Below are positions 1 through 8,193 of a stretch of 41,176 nucleotides of DNA, one piece after another. The position numbers were made by a program, and so were the translations under genes. Each line of letters starts with the position of its first letter. The first letter of the stretch is position 1. This stretch comes from Planctomycetota bacterium. GTDB lineage: Bacteria > Planctomycetota > UBA1135. The notes below the pieces were generated by a model, which saw nothing but the letters and a program-made list of their open reading frames with translations, did no database searches and was not told the origin of the DNA. The DNA is taken from assembly GCA_002705055.1 (NCBI GenBank), contig PAHY01000014.1:1-41176 (forward strand). The letters run 5' to 3'.

Positions 1-2363
1 CCCTGCGCCCCGAGGCGTACAACCCGCCGGTCTACTTCCGTCCGCCGATCCCGCCGACCAACGAGAACCCGATCGTCCCGGCCGAGCGCCAGGCGCCGAT
101 GACCCGTGCCGGCGCGCTGCTGGCGCTGCGCGAAAGCGCGGTCGGTTCGCAGTGGGGCGCCGAAGACCTGCACTCGCGGGCGATGGCGCGCTTCCTGCGC
201 GATAAGGGCACTCTGCGCGTCGCCGCCGATGCCGACGGCGAAATCCGCGGCGCTCTTGAGCTCGCGGATGCCTGGGACACCCCGATCGTGATCGACGGTG
301 GCTCGGAAGCGGACGGCCTGATCGAAGCGCTCGCGGGCCAGCGTGCCAGCGTGGTCTTCCATCCGCCGATCTTCACCAGCCTCCCGGATCTCGGTCCGGA
401 TTGGGAGCCGCCGGCTCCGGATGCGCTGCGCAAGCTCGCCGACGCCGGCGTCTCGGTCGCGCTCAGCCCCTCGGCCTACGGCCGCTGGACCTGGCTGCTC
501 GAGTCGGCCGCGGCGGGCATGGCCTTCGGCCTCGACGAAGCCGAAGCGCTGAACGGGGTCACCAAGACTGCAGCCGAAGTGCTGGGTGTCGCCGACCGCG
601 TCGGCAGCCTGGTGCCGGGTCGCGATGCTGACTTCATCGTGGTGCACGGGGCTCCGCTCGACGCGGCGGCCAGCGTGAGCCAGGTCTACATCGAAGGCAG
701 CAAGGTCTGGGATCGCGCATCCCGCGCCGAAGAGGCCGAGCTGGCAGCAAGCAACGCCGTGGTGTTGCGTGCCGGAACGCTGTGGACGGGCAACGGTGCG
801 CCGATGACCGGCGGCGTCGAAGTGCTGCTCAAGGACGGCAAGATCGTCGCCGCGGGCCGCACGGTGCCGCACCCGAGCGGTGCGCGCGTCGTCGACGCGG
901 GCGCCGATGCGCACCTCACTCCGGGTTTCATCGACGCGCGCAGCACCCAGGGTGTGGGCCGCAGCTGGGACCCGCGCGCCGAAATGGGGCTGCTGGCCGC
1001 CGGCTCGCGCGATGACGCGTCCTGGCAGCCGCTGGCTCGCGCTGGCATCACCACCGCCGTCATTGGGCCGACGAGCATCAGCTCGAGCGGCGTGATGGCG
1101 ACCGCTGTCAAGACCGCCGCGGACTCGGCCGAGGCTGCCTACCTCGCCGACCGTCGCGTCGTCCTTCTGGACGGCCGCAGCAATAGTGTCAGCGGGCTCG
1201 ATTCCCTGGTCGCGAACCAGCTGCGTGGTGGCAAGTCCTACTTTGACAAGTGGGAGAAGTACCGCGCCGATCGCGCCAAGTGGGAGCAGGAGGAGGCCAA
1301 GAAGAAGGCCGACGAACGCGAAGCTTCGGAAGCCGAGCTGCGCAAGCGGCTCGCCACCGGTGCTCAGGTCAAGAAGGCCGATCAGTCCGACGAGGACGAA
1401 GGCGACAAGCCGGCCGAGACCGTCGAAGAAGAGGTCAAGGAAGTCGACCCGCTCAACGGCCTCTGGGAAGGCACCATCGAAGCCGAACAGCTCCCCGAGC
1501 CGATCGACTTCCAGGCGCGCCTGTTCCACGAGGGCACCAAGCTCACGGGCATCTTCTCGACGCCGATGGCGCCGGGCGAAGAGGCCGAGCTGGAAGGCAC
1601 CTGGAACCCGGACACCAAGACGGCCAGCTTCGAGATCGAAGAAGAAGGCATCACCATCTCGGTCACCGGCGTCATCGACGCGCCGGATCACATGATGGTG
1701 ACCGTCGAGGTCATGGGCTTTGGCTCCACCGAGTTCGAAATGAACCGGATCGAGGTGGACAGCGGTCCGGCCAAGATCACCCGCAAGCGCGTCAAGAAGG
1801 ACGACGGCCCGCAGCCGCCGCGCCTCGACGCGCGCTACGAAGGCATGCGCGCGCTCTACGAGGGCCGCGCGGTCGCGCTGGTTTACGTCAACAGCGCCGA
1901 CGAGATCCGCGCCGCAGTGAAGGCCTTCCAGGCTGCCAAGCTGCCGATGCAGATCGTCGGAGGCGAAGAGGCGCACGAGGTCGCCGACCTGCTGCGCCAG
2001 GCCGGCATCGGCGTGGTGGCACCCAGCGAACTGGTGCAGCGCGAGAACGGCATGGATGTGGTGCCGGCAGCCAAGCTCAATGAAGCAGGGATTGCCTTCG
2101 CCTTCCAGTCCAACGCGAATGGCCGCCGCGCGGCCATGCTGCCGCAGGCGCTCGCCATGGCGGCGCGTTACGGCTTGGGTGCCGAGCAGGCGCTCCACGG
2201 TCTCACCGCCGGTGCCGCCGATCTGCTGGGCATCGCGCACCGCGTCGGCCGGATTCAGCCCGGTCTCGACGGGGACGTCGTCGTGCACAGCGGCATGCCT
2301 TTCGATCTGCGCACGCGGATCACCCACGTCTTCGTCAACGGTCAAGAGGTCCCGACGGAATGA
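1..2363 (+). CDS. Secreted-type amidohydrolase paralogue with two domain copies, 5' partial, probably inactive
   Basis: The frame is open from base 3 at the left edge; the ATG at 99 is internal, so the true start lies upstream. Numbering from that ATG, residues 1-205 are the C-terminal half of an amidohydrolase-fold domain ending in the usual GSLVPGRDADFIVV strand. Residues about 220-754 are a second copy that begins with the N-terminal beta-sandwich (VLLKDGKIVAAG) and ends with IQPGLDGDVVVHSG. Where active relatives have PG-[FLI]-x-x-x-H-x-H, this copy has TPGFIDARST, so the metal-binding histidines are absent, and the late ligand Asp region reads FQSNANG. Between the halves are a K/E-rich helix (about 375-450) and an inserted beta-rich stretch (about 451-555, NGLWEGTIEAEQL onward) reminiscent of a lipocalin-like insert. 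It is the first visible gene of a five-gene operon and its stop overlaps the next start (ATGA). Family assignment is firm; loss of catalysis is inferred from motifs. Confidence 0.88.
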   Translation, partial: LRPEAYNPPVYFRPPIPPTNENPIVPAERQAPMTRAGALLALRESAVGSQWGAEDLHSRAMARFLRDKGTLRVAADADGEIRGALELADAWDTPIVIDGGSEADGLIEALAGQRASVVFHPPIFTSLPDLGPDWEPPAPDALRKLADAGVSVALSPSAYGRWTWLLESAAAGMAFGLDEAEALNGVTKTAAEVLGVADRVGSLVPGRDADFIVVHGAPLDAAASVSQVYIEGSKVWDRASRAEEAELAASNAVVLRAGTLWTGNGAPMTGGVEVLLKDGKIVAAGRTVPHPSGARVVDAGADAHLTPGFIDARSTQGVGRSWDPRAEMGLLAAGSRDDASWQPLARAGITTAVIGPTSISSSGVMATAVKTAADSAEAAYLADRRVVLLDGRSNSVSGLDSLVANQLRGGKSYFDKWEKYRADRAKWEQEEAKKKADEREASEAELRKRLATGAQVKKADQSDEDEGDKPAETVEEEVKEVDPLNGLWEGTIEAEQLPEPIDFQARLFHEGTKLTGIFSTPMAPGEEAELEGTWNPDTKTASFEIEEEGITISVTGVIDAPDHMMVTVEVMGFGSTEFEMNRIEVDSGPAKITRKRVKKDDGPQPPRLDARYEGMRALYEGRAVALVYVNSADEIRAAVKAFQAAKLPMQIVGGEEAHEVADLLRQAGIGVVAPSELVQRENGMDVVPAAKLNEAGIAFAFQSNANGRRAAMLPQALAMAARYGLGAEQALHGLTAGAADLLGIAHRVGRIQPGLDGDVVVHSGMPFDLRTRITHVFVNGQEVPTE

Positions 2364-3571
2364 TTTCGCTCCTCCTCACTCTGGTTCCGCTCTTCGCTCC
2401 GGCGCAGGAGCAGGAGCCGATGACCGTCCTGAAGGCGGCCAAGGTGTTCACCGCGGCCGAGCAGGACATGATCAACAACGGCGCCGTCGTGCTGCAGGGT
2501 CAGACGATCATCGCGGTCGGTCGGGCAGTCGACATCCTCGCGGATGAAAGCTACGCCGACGCCCAGGTGATCGACCTGGGCCGCAACTGGCTGTGCCCGG
2601 GTGCGGTCGAGGCCCACAACCACGTGGCCGGTTCGCTGCGCGACCTGAACGACAACGTCTACCTGACCAACCCTGGTCAGCAGACGCACGAGGTTTTGGA
2701 GCCGGAGAACCCCTACCTGCTCGATTCGGTCGCGGGTGGTATCACCAGCGCGCTGTTCATTCCGGGTTCGGGCTCGAACATGGGTGGCTTCGGCATGCTC
2801 GTGAAAACCGCCGGTGAGACCGTCGAAGAGATGGTCGTGCGCGCGCCCGGTTCGCTGAAGGTCGCGCAGGCCGGTAACCCCGAGCGCTACGGCTTCGGGG
2901 TGGGGCGCGCGATGATGAACTGGAACACCCGCGACACCCTCGAGAAGGGCATCCAGTGGGTGCACGACTACCGCGCCGGCAAAGCGCCCTTCAACCCGAT
3001 GTACGAGAACTTCCAGGGGCTGGTCGACAAGACCGTCCCGGTCTCGGTGCACACGCAGATCTATCAGGTCGTCATGCAGACGATCCTGATGCAGAAGCGC
3101 GATCTCGGCCTGGACGCTTTCGTCGACCACGGCACCTTTGACGGCTTCAAGACGGGTTCACTTGCGGTCCAGTACGACGTGCCGGTCATGAACGGCCCGC
3201 GTCAGTTCTGGTTTGACCGCAGCTCGGCCAAGATCATCGGCAACGCGGCCGGCTGGTACGAGCAGGTGCCCAACGGCCTGCTGCTCGGCTACAACACCGA
3301 CGCTCCGGTCATCCCGCAGGAAGAACTGCCTTACCAGGCGGCGATGGGGGTGCGCCTGGGCGCGGGCGACAGCCGTGATGGCCTGCTGGGCATCACTCGT
3401 CACCCTGCGATCGCGCTGAAGATGGACGACATCGCCGGCTCGATCCGCCCTGGCCTCGAGGCCGACCTGGTGCTCTGGACGGGCAACCCTGTCGATCCGC
3501 GCTCGCACGTGCTCAAGACCTGGGTGCGCGGCGAGCTGGTCTATGACGCCCAGGACGGCCGCCGCTTCTAG
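2360..3571 (+). CDS. Secreted metal-dependent amidohydrolase, motifs intact
   Basis: This 403-residue protein starts with a short signal peptide (MISLLLTLVPLFAPAQ). An N-terminal beta-sandwich strand is followed by the metal site: CPGAVEAHNH gives the H-x-H pair, SVHTQIYQ and FVDHGTFDG give two later histidines, and YNTDAPVIPQ gives the late Asp. The conserved Lys region appears as GSLKVAQAGNPERYG. The C-terminus returns to the sandwich with IRPGLEADLVLWTGNP. This is the imidazolonepropionase-related branch of the amidohydrolase superfamily; family members hydrolyse amide or ester bonds in cyclic amides, dipeptides or related compounds, and the substrate cannot be read from sequence. The start ATG overlaps the previous stop by four bases, implying translational coupling. 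With the next gene it forms the only pair in the operon with a complete-looking metal site, so it probably supplies the catalytic activity. Confidence 0.92.
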   Translation: MISLLLTLVPLFAPAQEQEPMTVLKAAKVFTAAEQDMINNGAVVLQGQTIIAVGRAVDILADESYADAQVIDLGRNWLCPGAVEAHNHVAGSLRDLNDNVYLTNPGQQTHEVLEPENPYLLDSVAGGITSALFIPGSGSNMGGFGMLVKTAGETVEEMVVRAPGSLKVAQAGNPERYGFGVGRAMMNWNTRDTLEKGIQWVHDYRAGKAPFNPMYENFQGLVDKTVPVSVHTQIYQVVMQTILMQKRDLGLDAFVDHGTFDGFKTGSLAVQYDVPVMNGPRQFWFDRSSAKIIGNAAGWYEQVPNGLLLGYNTDAPVIPQEELPYQAAMGVRLGAGDSRDGLLGITRHPAIALKMDDIAGSIRPGLEADLVLWTGNPVDPRSHVLKTWVRGELVYDAQDGRRF

Positions 3572-3575
3572 ACCG

Positions 3576-4772
3576 ATGCTGCTGGCCACGCTCGCCCTCG
3601 CTTTGCCGTTTGCCCAGGAAGCTCCTGTGCAAGCCGGCAAGGTGATCGATGTCGGCGTCGCGATGCCGATGACCTCGCGCGAGGTCATCCATAACGCGCG
3701 CCTCATCGTGAAAGGGGGGCAGATCGTGGCGGTGGGCAAGCAGAGCGAGCTCGAGATCCCTGCGGGCTACGAGCACCACGTCTTCCCGCGCAGCTGGGCC
3801 TTCCCCGGCGGCGTCGATCTGCACAACCATTCGCAGACCGGCAGCTGGGAGGACATCAACGACATGGTGAACCCCAACAACCCGGAGCTCCGGGTCCTCG
3901 ACACCGTGCGCCCCTGGAACCTGCAGTACCAGGACGCCTGCGCCGGGGGAGTCACCACCGTCAACGCCATCCCTGGCTCGGGCACGAACATGTCCGGCGC
4001 CGGCGTGCTGGTCAAGCTGCGCCCCGCCGAGGACAACGGCGACGCGATCCTTCGTCATCCCGGCTCGGTCAAGGTGGCTCAGGGGTACAACCCAGAGCGC
4101 TCCAGCGACCTGGGCGGTGCCCGAATGGGCATGTGGTGGATGCTGCGCTGGTGGCTTGACCGCGCCCGTGTGGTGGCCGAGGCCGACACCCTCGACGAGA
4201 ACCCGGAGGTCGCGCACATCGCCGCGATCGTCCAGGGCAAGCACCCGTACCTGGTGCACACCGCGGGTGGCCGCGACACCTACGGCACCGTGCGCATGTT
4301 CCAGCTGGAAGCGCAGGTCCCGGTGGTGGTCAGCCACGCCAGCTTCAACGGCTACATGACGGCACCGGCTCTGGCCGAGATCGGCGCCGCTCTCAACGTG
4401 GGGCCACGCAACATCGACTTCAGCTTCAACGGCAAGGCGCAGGTGCGCGGGCTCGTCGAGGCCTACGAGTCGGGTGGCAACACCGACATCTCGGTGCAGA
4501 CGGACGCTCCGGTCGTCCCCGCCGAGGAGTATCTTTACCAGGCGACGCTGGCCGAACGCTTCGGCGCGACCACCTGGACCTGCCTCGAGTCGATCAACGT
4601 GATCCCGGCTCGGCAGATCATGGCCGACCACCGTGTCGGTACCCTCCAGCCCGGTCTCGATGCCGACATCGTCATCAAAGCCGGACAACCCCTTGATCCC
4701 CGCTCGCCGGTCCAACTCGTGTTGGTGGACGGCGAGATCGTCTACGACATTCGTCAAGGACAGCGCTACTGA
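3576..4772 (+). CDS. Secreted metal-dependent amidohydrolase, motifs intact (paralogue of previous gene)
   Basis: I chose the ATG at 3576 because it begins a clean signal peptide (MLLATLALALPFAQ). The longer reading from 3543 would start inside the previous gene. The 398-residue product parallels its upstream neighbour closely: GGVDLHNHSQTG (H-x-H), GSVKVAQGYNPERS (Lys region), LVHTAGGRDTYG and VVSHASFNGYM (two His), QTDAPVVPAEEYLYQ (Asp), and LQPGLDADIVIKAGQPLDPRSP at the end. NMSGAGVLVKL matches the neighbour's NMGGFGMLVKT, so the two arose by tandem duplication. The gap from the preceding stop is only four bases. Substrate is unknown; a periplasmic or extracellular hydrolase acting on cyclic amides or peptides is the family-level expectation. 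All metal ligands look present, so I expect an active enzyme. Confidence 0.92.
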   Translation: MLLATLALALPFAQEAPVQAGKVIDVGVAMPMTSREVIHNARLIVKGGQIVAVGKQSELEIPAGYEHHVFPRSWAFPGGVDLHNHSQTGSWEDINDMVNPNNPELRVLDTVRPWNLQYQDACAGGVTTVNAIPGSGTNMSGAGVLVKLRPAEDNGDAILRHPGSVKVAQGYNPERSSDLGGARMGMWWMLRWWLDRARVVAEADTLDENPEVAHIAAIVQGKHPYLVHTAGGRDTYGTVRMFQLEAQVPVVVSHASFNGYMTAPALAEIGAALNVGPRNIDFSFNGKAQVRGLVEAYESGGNTDISVQTDAPVVPAEEYLYQATLAERFGATTWTCLESINVIPARQIMADHRVGTLQPGLDADIVIKAGQPLDPRSPVQLVLVDGEIVYDIRQGQRY

Positions 4773-4775
4773 TCC

Positions 4776-6098
4776 ATGTTCGCAGCCTTCCTGCTTTCCG
4801 CGCTCCCGCTCGTCGCCCCTCAGGGGGATGAGCCGACCGGGCAGGCGACCGTCTACCGCCTCGACCACATCGAGACCCTCACTGGCGACGCGCTCCAAAA
4901 TGCGAGCATCGTCGTTCGCGATGGCGTCATCGAGCGGATCGGTCAGTCGGTGATTGTCCCCGACCATGCCCGCGTCATCGACCTGCGCGGCACCGGCTCG
5001 GTCGCCATGCCGCCCTTCGTGCTGGGCCAGGCACAGGGCCTGCTTCCCAGCGACTCCCGCGGCACCGGTGGCTACGGCCGCTACGTCGCAGCGGGTGTCC
5101 ATCGCGCCGACGAAGACGTCATGGAAGACCTCCGCGAGGCGGGGGTGCTGCTGGTTGGCCTCGTTCCTCCGGGATCGGGCATCCCTGGCCGCACCTCGGT
5201 GATCCGCAGCGACGCTTCCGAGCTCGCCGAGGACACGCTCGTCCACGATCTGCACCTGGTCATGACCTTGGACATGAGCAAGTCTTCCAAGGATCTGCTC
5301 CGCAAGGCTTTTGAGAGCGCCGAAGAGGCGATCGAGAAAGAGGAGAAGGCGCGCGCGGATTGGCAGAAGGCCCGCAAGGAATGGGAAGAGAAGCAGAAGG
5401 CCGCCGCCGAGGAAGCCAAGAAGCAGAAGGAAGGCGAGGGCAAGGGCGGGAAGGCCGCCGATGAGCCCAAGAAGGGCGAGGACAAGGAGCCGCCCAAGGA
5501 GTTTCAGGCTCCGCGGATCGACCCCAACATCCAGCCGGTCGTCGATCTGATTCGCAAGGAGCGGGTCGTCCAGGTCTGGATTGATTCGCCGGGCGAGTGG
5601 CTGCACTGGCTCGACGTGGTCGGGGATCGTGAGTTTGCCTGGGAGCTGGTGCTGGATCACGGCAACTCCACCAACCTGCACGAGGTCGCTGACGCCATCG
5701 CGGCAGCCGGCGTGCGGGTCTACGCGCCTGCGCGCATTCCGAACCTGCCCTCAACCCAACTGCGCACCAATCTGGTGGCCGAGCTGCTGGCGGCAGGCGT
5801 GGAGAAGCTCGTCCTGCTGCCCACCTCGACGCGCTCCTCGCGGGCGCTCGAATCCTGGCGTGTCGGACTGGGCGACCTGGTGCGCGAGGGCCTCGATCGC
5901 AACGCTGCGCTGCGCGGCGTTTCGGTGGAGCCCGCCCAGGCCATGGGCCAGGAAGAGCTCGTGGCCCCGCTCGAGGCCGGCGGTCCGGCCACGTTTGTGA
6001 TCCTCGAAGGGGATCCCCTCGATCCGCTGGCACGGGTCAGCCACCTCGTCGCGGCCGGTGAAGTCATCTACGACCGGGCCAAGGAGGAGGAGAACTAG
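4776..6098 (+). CDS. Secreted amidohydrolase-fold pseudoenzyme with K/E-rich insert
   Basis: The product is 440 residues with a signal peptide (MFAAFLLSALPLVAPQ). The beta-sandwich strand IVVRDGVIERIGQSVIVP is present, but the position of the H-x-H metal motif reads VAMPPFVLGQAQG, with no histidine. Residues about 175-245 form a strongly charged, helix-predicted stretch (ARADWQKARKEWEEKQKAA and following K/E runs). The barrel's second half is recognisable (VWIDSPGEWLHWLDVV, ELVLDHGNSTNLHEVADAI, GVRVYAPARIP), and it ends ATFVILEGDPLDPLARVSHL. Ligand histidines and the Asp are not in place, so I infer a non-catalytic paralogue, perhaps a binding or structural subunit. It lies three bases after the preceding stop and two bases before the next start. 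No good Shine-Dalgarno site sits just before its ATG, so translation may be coupled to the upstream gene. Confidence 0.87.
   Translation: MFAAFLLSALPLVAPQGDEPTGQATVYRLDHIETLTGDALQNASIVVRDGVIERIGQSVIVPDHARVIDLRGTGSVAMPPFVLGQAQGLLPSDSRGTGGYGRYVAAGVHRADEDVMEDLREAGVLLVGLVPPGSGIPGRTSVIRSDASELAEDTLVHDLHLVMTLDMSKSSKDLLRKAFESAEEAIEKEEKARADWQKARKEWEEKQKAAAEEAKKQKEGEGKGGKAADEPKKGEDKEPPKEFQAPRIDPNIQPVVDLIRKERVVQVWIDSPGEWLHWLDVVGDREFAWELVLDHGNSTNLHEVADAIAAAGVRVYAPARIPNLPSTQLRTNLVAELLAAGVEKLVLLPTSTRSSRALESWRVGLGDLVREGLDRNAALRGVSVEPAQAMGQEELVAPLEAGGPATFVILEGDPLDPLARVSHLVAAGEVIYDRAKEEEN
6081..6091 (+). promoter_or_regulatory. Strong Shine-Dalgarno site for the fifth amidohydrolase gene
   Basis: AAGGAGGAGGA lies inside the end of the preceding gene, about nine bases before the ATG at 6101. 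It is much stronger than the sites before the other genes of this operon, most of which show little or no complementarity to 16S rRNA. It fixes the start at 6101 and may raise translation of the last subunit. The repeated GAG codons it overlaps also encode the Glu-rich C-terminus of the upstream protein, so part of the match could be coincidental. Confidence 0.6.
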
Positions 6099-6100
6099 GC

Positions 6101-7546
6101 ATGTCGATTCTCTCGCGTTCGCTACTGCTGGCCCTGCTCTCTGGGGCCTTCACTCTGCCCGCCTGGGCGGCGGCCCCGATTCAGGAGCCCCCGGTCGAGG
6201 AAGAGGTCGTGGAAGAGCCGGTTCTCGAGGAAGAGGAACTGGTCGAGGAGGAAGTCACCGAGGAGGTGGTGGAAGAGGAGCCCGCTGAGGATCCAAATAG
6301 CCCCTATCTCGCGGTGATCGGCGGCGATGTCTACACGGTCACGCGCGGCGTGATCCTGAACGGCACCGTGCTGTGCAAGGATGGCCGCATCCTCAAGGTG
6401 GGGCAGGACGTCGCGGTCCCCGAAGGAGCGCGCACCATCCAAGCACACGGGATGCGGGTCTATCCCGGTCTGGTCGCGGTCGAGTCCCGCGGCATCATCC
6501 CGGGCCGTGGCACCGACAGCGTCGATAGCTTCGACCCGTTCGCGCTCTACGTGGATCTGGCCCTGGCCGGCGGTCTGACCACCGTGCAGTCCCGTGGCAC
6601 GATCGGCAAGCTCACCCGCGGCACCCTCGAGGGTCACCTCCTGGGCACGACTTCCTGGGTCGATGTCAGCTACTCCAGCTTCTCGCCCAGCAGCCGCCGT
6701 TCGACCCGCGACAGCTTCGAGCAGGCGCGCGAGTACCTGCGCAAGCTGCGCAGCTTCGAACTGGATAAGCAGCTCGGCAAGAAGGATCTGAAAGAGCCCG
6801 AGACGAAGGGCGTCCCGATGAACCACGTCGCCCTACTGAAGGGCGAGCGGATGGCTCGCTTCCGGGCCGATACCGCCAGCGATCTGCTGGCCGTCTGCGA
6901 GCTGCTCGAAGAGTTCCCGATGCGTGCCGTGATTCAAGGCGGCCGCGAGGCCTGGACGCTTGCTCCGCGCATCGGCCGCACGGGCGCTTCGATGGTGCTC
7001 ACGCCGCGCGCCAAGGACTGGGCGGATCCCGAGCTGAACCGGCCTTCGGGCTGGAGCATCGAGAATGCGCGCATCCTGTGGGATTCCGGCGTCGAGTTTG
7101 CGATTCTGCCGGGTCAGGCGGGCATCAGCCTGGGCGGCCTGGCGGGTCGCGACCTGCTGCCCCTGCCGATGGAAGTGGCCTTCGCAATTCGCGGTGGGCT
7201 CCACCAAGATGCGGCCCTGCGTTCGATCACCCTCGATGCCGCGCGCATTCTGGGTGTGGCCGATCGCATCGGTTCGATCGAAGTGGGCAAGGACGCCGAT
7301 CTGATCATCACCGACGGCGACCTGTTCGATTACCGCACCTTCGTGCAGTGGGCGGTCGTCAATGGTCGGCTCGCTTACGACAAGCAGAAGGCGAGCTACT
7401 TCGCGCACATCCGCCCACGCGAGGAAGACGAGGCTCCGAACCCGGTCGAGGCGCTGCTTGAGGACATCACGGACGGTGTTCAGGACGAGGTCATGGAAGA
7501 AGAGCCGGTCGAAGTCGACGCTCCCGAGGCCGACGGCGGTCGTTGA
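6101..7546 (+). CDS. Secreted amidohydrolase-fold pseudoenzyme with Glu-rich N- and C-terminal tails
   Basis: The product is 481 residues. The signal peptide (about 1-24, ending PAWAA) is followed by a Glu/Val-rich segment (about 28-66) and then the amidohydrolase sandwich (VLCKDGRILKVGQDVAVPEG). The metal motif position reads YPGLVAVESRGIIPG instead of the H-x-H pattern. The rest of the fold is recognisable: SFEQAREYLRKLRS matches the helix typical of this branch, FRADTASDLLAVCELL and RAVIQGGREAW match the barrel, and IEVGKDADLIITDGDLFDYR closes the domain. A second acidic tail follows (about 440-481). The late Asp ligand position reads AILPGQAGISLG. I infer an inactive secreted subunit. The acidic tails contrast with the K/E-rich inserts of two sister proteins. 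It is the last gene of the operon; a large palindrome lies 24 bases after its stop. Confidence 0.87.
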   Translation: MSILSRSLLLALLSGAFTLPAWAAAPIQEPPVEEEVVEEPVLEEEELVEEEVTEEVVEEEPAEDPNSPYLAVIGGDVYTVTRGVILNGTVLCKDGRILKVGQDVAVPEGARTIQAHGMRVYPGLVAVESRGIIPGRGTDSVDSFDPFALYVDLALAGGLTTVQSRGTIGKLTRGTLEGHLLGTTSWVDVSYSSFSPSSRRSTRDSFEQAREYLRKLRSFELDKQLGKKDLKEPETKGVPMNHVALLKGERMARFRADTASDLLAVCELLEEFPMRAVIQGGREAWTLAPRIGRTGASMVLTPRAKDWADPELNRPSGWSIENARILWDSGVEFAILPGQAGISLGGLAGRDLLPLPMEVAFAIRGGLHQDAALRSITLDAARILGVADRIGSIEVGKDADLIITDGDLFDYRTFVQWAVVNGRLAYDKQKASYFAHIRPREEDEAPNPVEALLEDITDGVQDEVMEEEPVEVDAPEADGGR

Positions 7547-7569
7547 TCTTCGCTTCTCGATCGCTTTCT

Positions 7570-7601
7570 AGAGCGCGCGCCGATGCATCGGCGCGCGCTC
7601 T
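7570..7601. terminator. Perfect 32-bp palindrome, likely terminator of the amidohydrolase operon
   Basis: AGAGCGCGCGCCGATG at 7570-7585 is followed immediately by its exact reverse complement at 7586-7601, giving a 16-bp GC-rich dyad with no separate loop (the central four bases would form it). No T-run follows, so it is not a textbook intrinsic terminator. Its position, just after the last operon gene and before the peroxiredoxin start, fits transcription termination or 3'-end protection. It also argues against any peroxiredoxin start upstream of it. Confidence 0.7.
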
Positions 7602-7710
7602 TCGCGTTGCTGCGAAAACCCCTAGCGCGACTTGCAGGATGACGGCAGAATCCTGCTCCCGGTTGGCTGTTGAAGCAGCACCTCCCCCCGGTTCCGACTC
7701 ATTCGAACGC

Positions 7711-8193
7711 GTGGCCAACCCCAGTCTCGAAGAGGGCAAGCGCGCCCCGGCATTTACCTTGCCTTCTACGGAAGGAGGCAGTTTCCGGCTCACCGAGCAC
7801 CGTGGCCGCTGGGTCGTGGCGTACTTTTACCCCAAGGATCTCACTCCGGGCTGCACGACGGAAGCCGAGAACTTCCGCGATGCGCTGGCGAGTTTTGAAG
7901 ATCTCGGGGCCCTGGTGGTCGGGATCAGCCCCGATCCGCTCGAACGGCACGAGCGCTTCGTCGAGAAGCACGATCTGAACTTTCCGCTGCTCGTCGATCG
8001 CGACGCCAAGGTGGCGAGCAAGTACGGGGTGTGGCGGACCAAGAAGAACTATGGCCGGGAGTATCTCGGCATCGTCCGCAGCACCTTCCTGATCGATCCT
8101 TCCGGCAAGGTCGCGCGGCTGTGGGACAACATCCGCGTCAAAGGGCACGTCGAGAAAGTGCTCGCTGCTCTCGAAGAGGAACTCGAGGCCTGA
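7711..8193 (+). CDS. bcp: Peroxiredoxin, BCP/PrxQ type
   Basis: This thiol peroxidase reduces hydrogen peroxide and organic hydroperoxides. From the GTG at 7711 the product is 160 residues, the usual BCP length, and opens family-like (LEEGKRAPAFTLPS). The signature YPKDLTPGCTTEAENF places the peroxidatic cysteine at residue 48. The second cysteine that many BCPs carry five residues later is replaced (Asn), so it is likely a 1-Cys form or uses an external thiol. An in-frame ATG at 7639 and a TTG at 7543 would extend the protein. The TTG lies before the terminator palindrome, and the 7639-7710 stretch has unusually low GC at third positions, so I prefer 7711. The stop overlaps the next start as TGATG. 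Confidence 0.88.
   Translation: MANPSLEEGKRAPAFTLPSTEGGSFRLTEHRGRWVVAYFYPKDLTPGCTTEAENFRDALASFEDLGALVVGISPDPLERHERFVEKHDLNFPLLVDRDAKVASKYGVWRTKKNYGREYLGIVRSTFLIDPSGKVARLWDNIRVKGHVEKVLAALEEELEA

Noticed and set aside
3513..5681. Long open frame on the minus strand (over 700 codons)
   Set aside because: It is antisense to three amidohydrolase genes whose motifs, signal peptides and spacing are clear. Its translation is His/Asp/Arg-rich without family motifs, the usual shadow in GC-rich DNA.
7543..7710. Longer starts for the peroxiredoxin (TTG 7543, ATG 7639)
   Set aside because: The TTG precedes the terminator palindrome and overlaps the upstream gene. The added residues do not match BCP proteins and their codons have low third-position GC.
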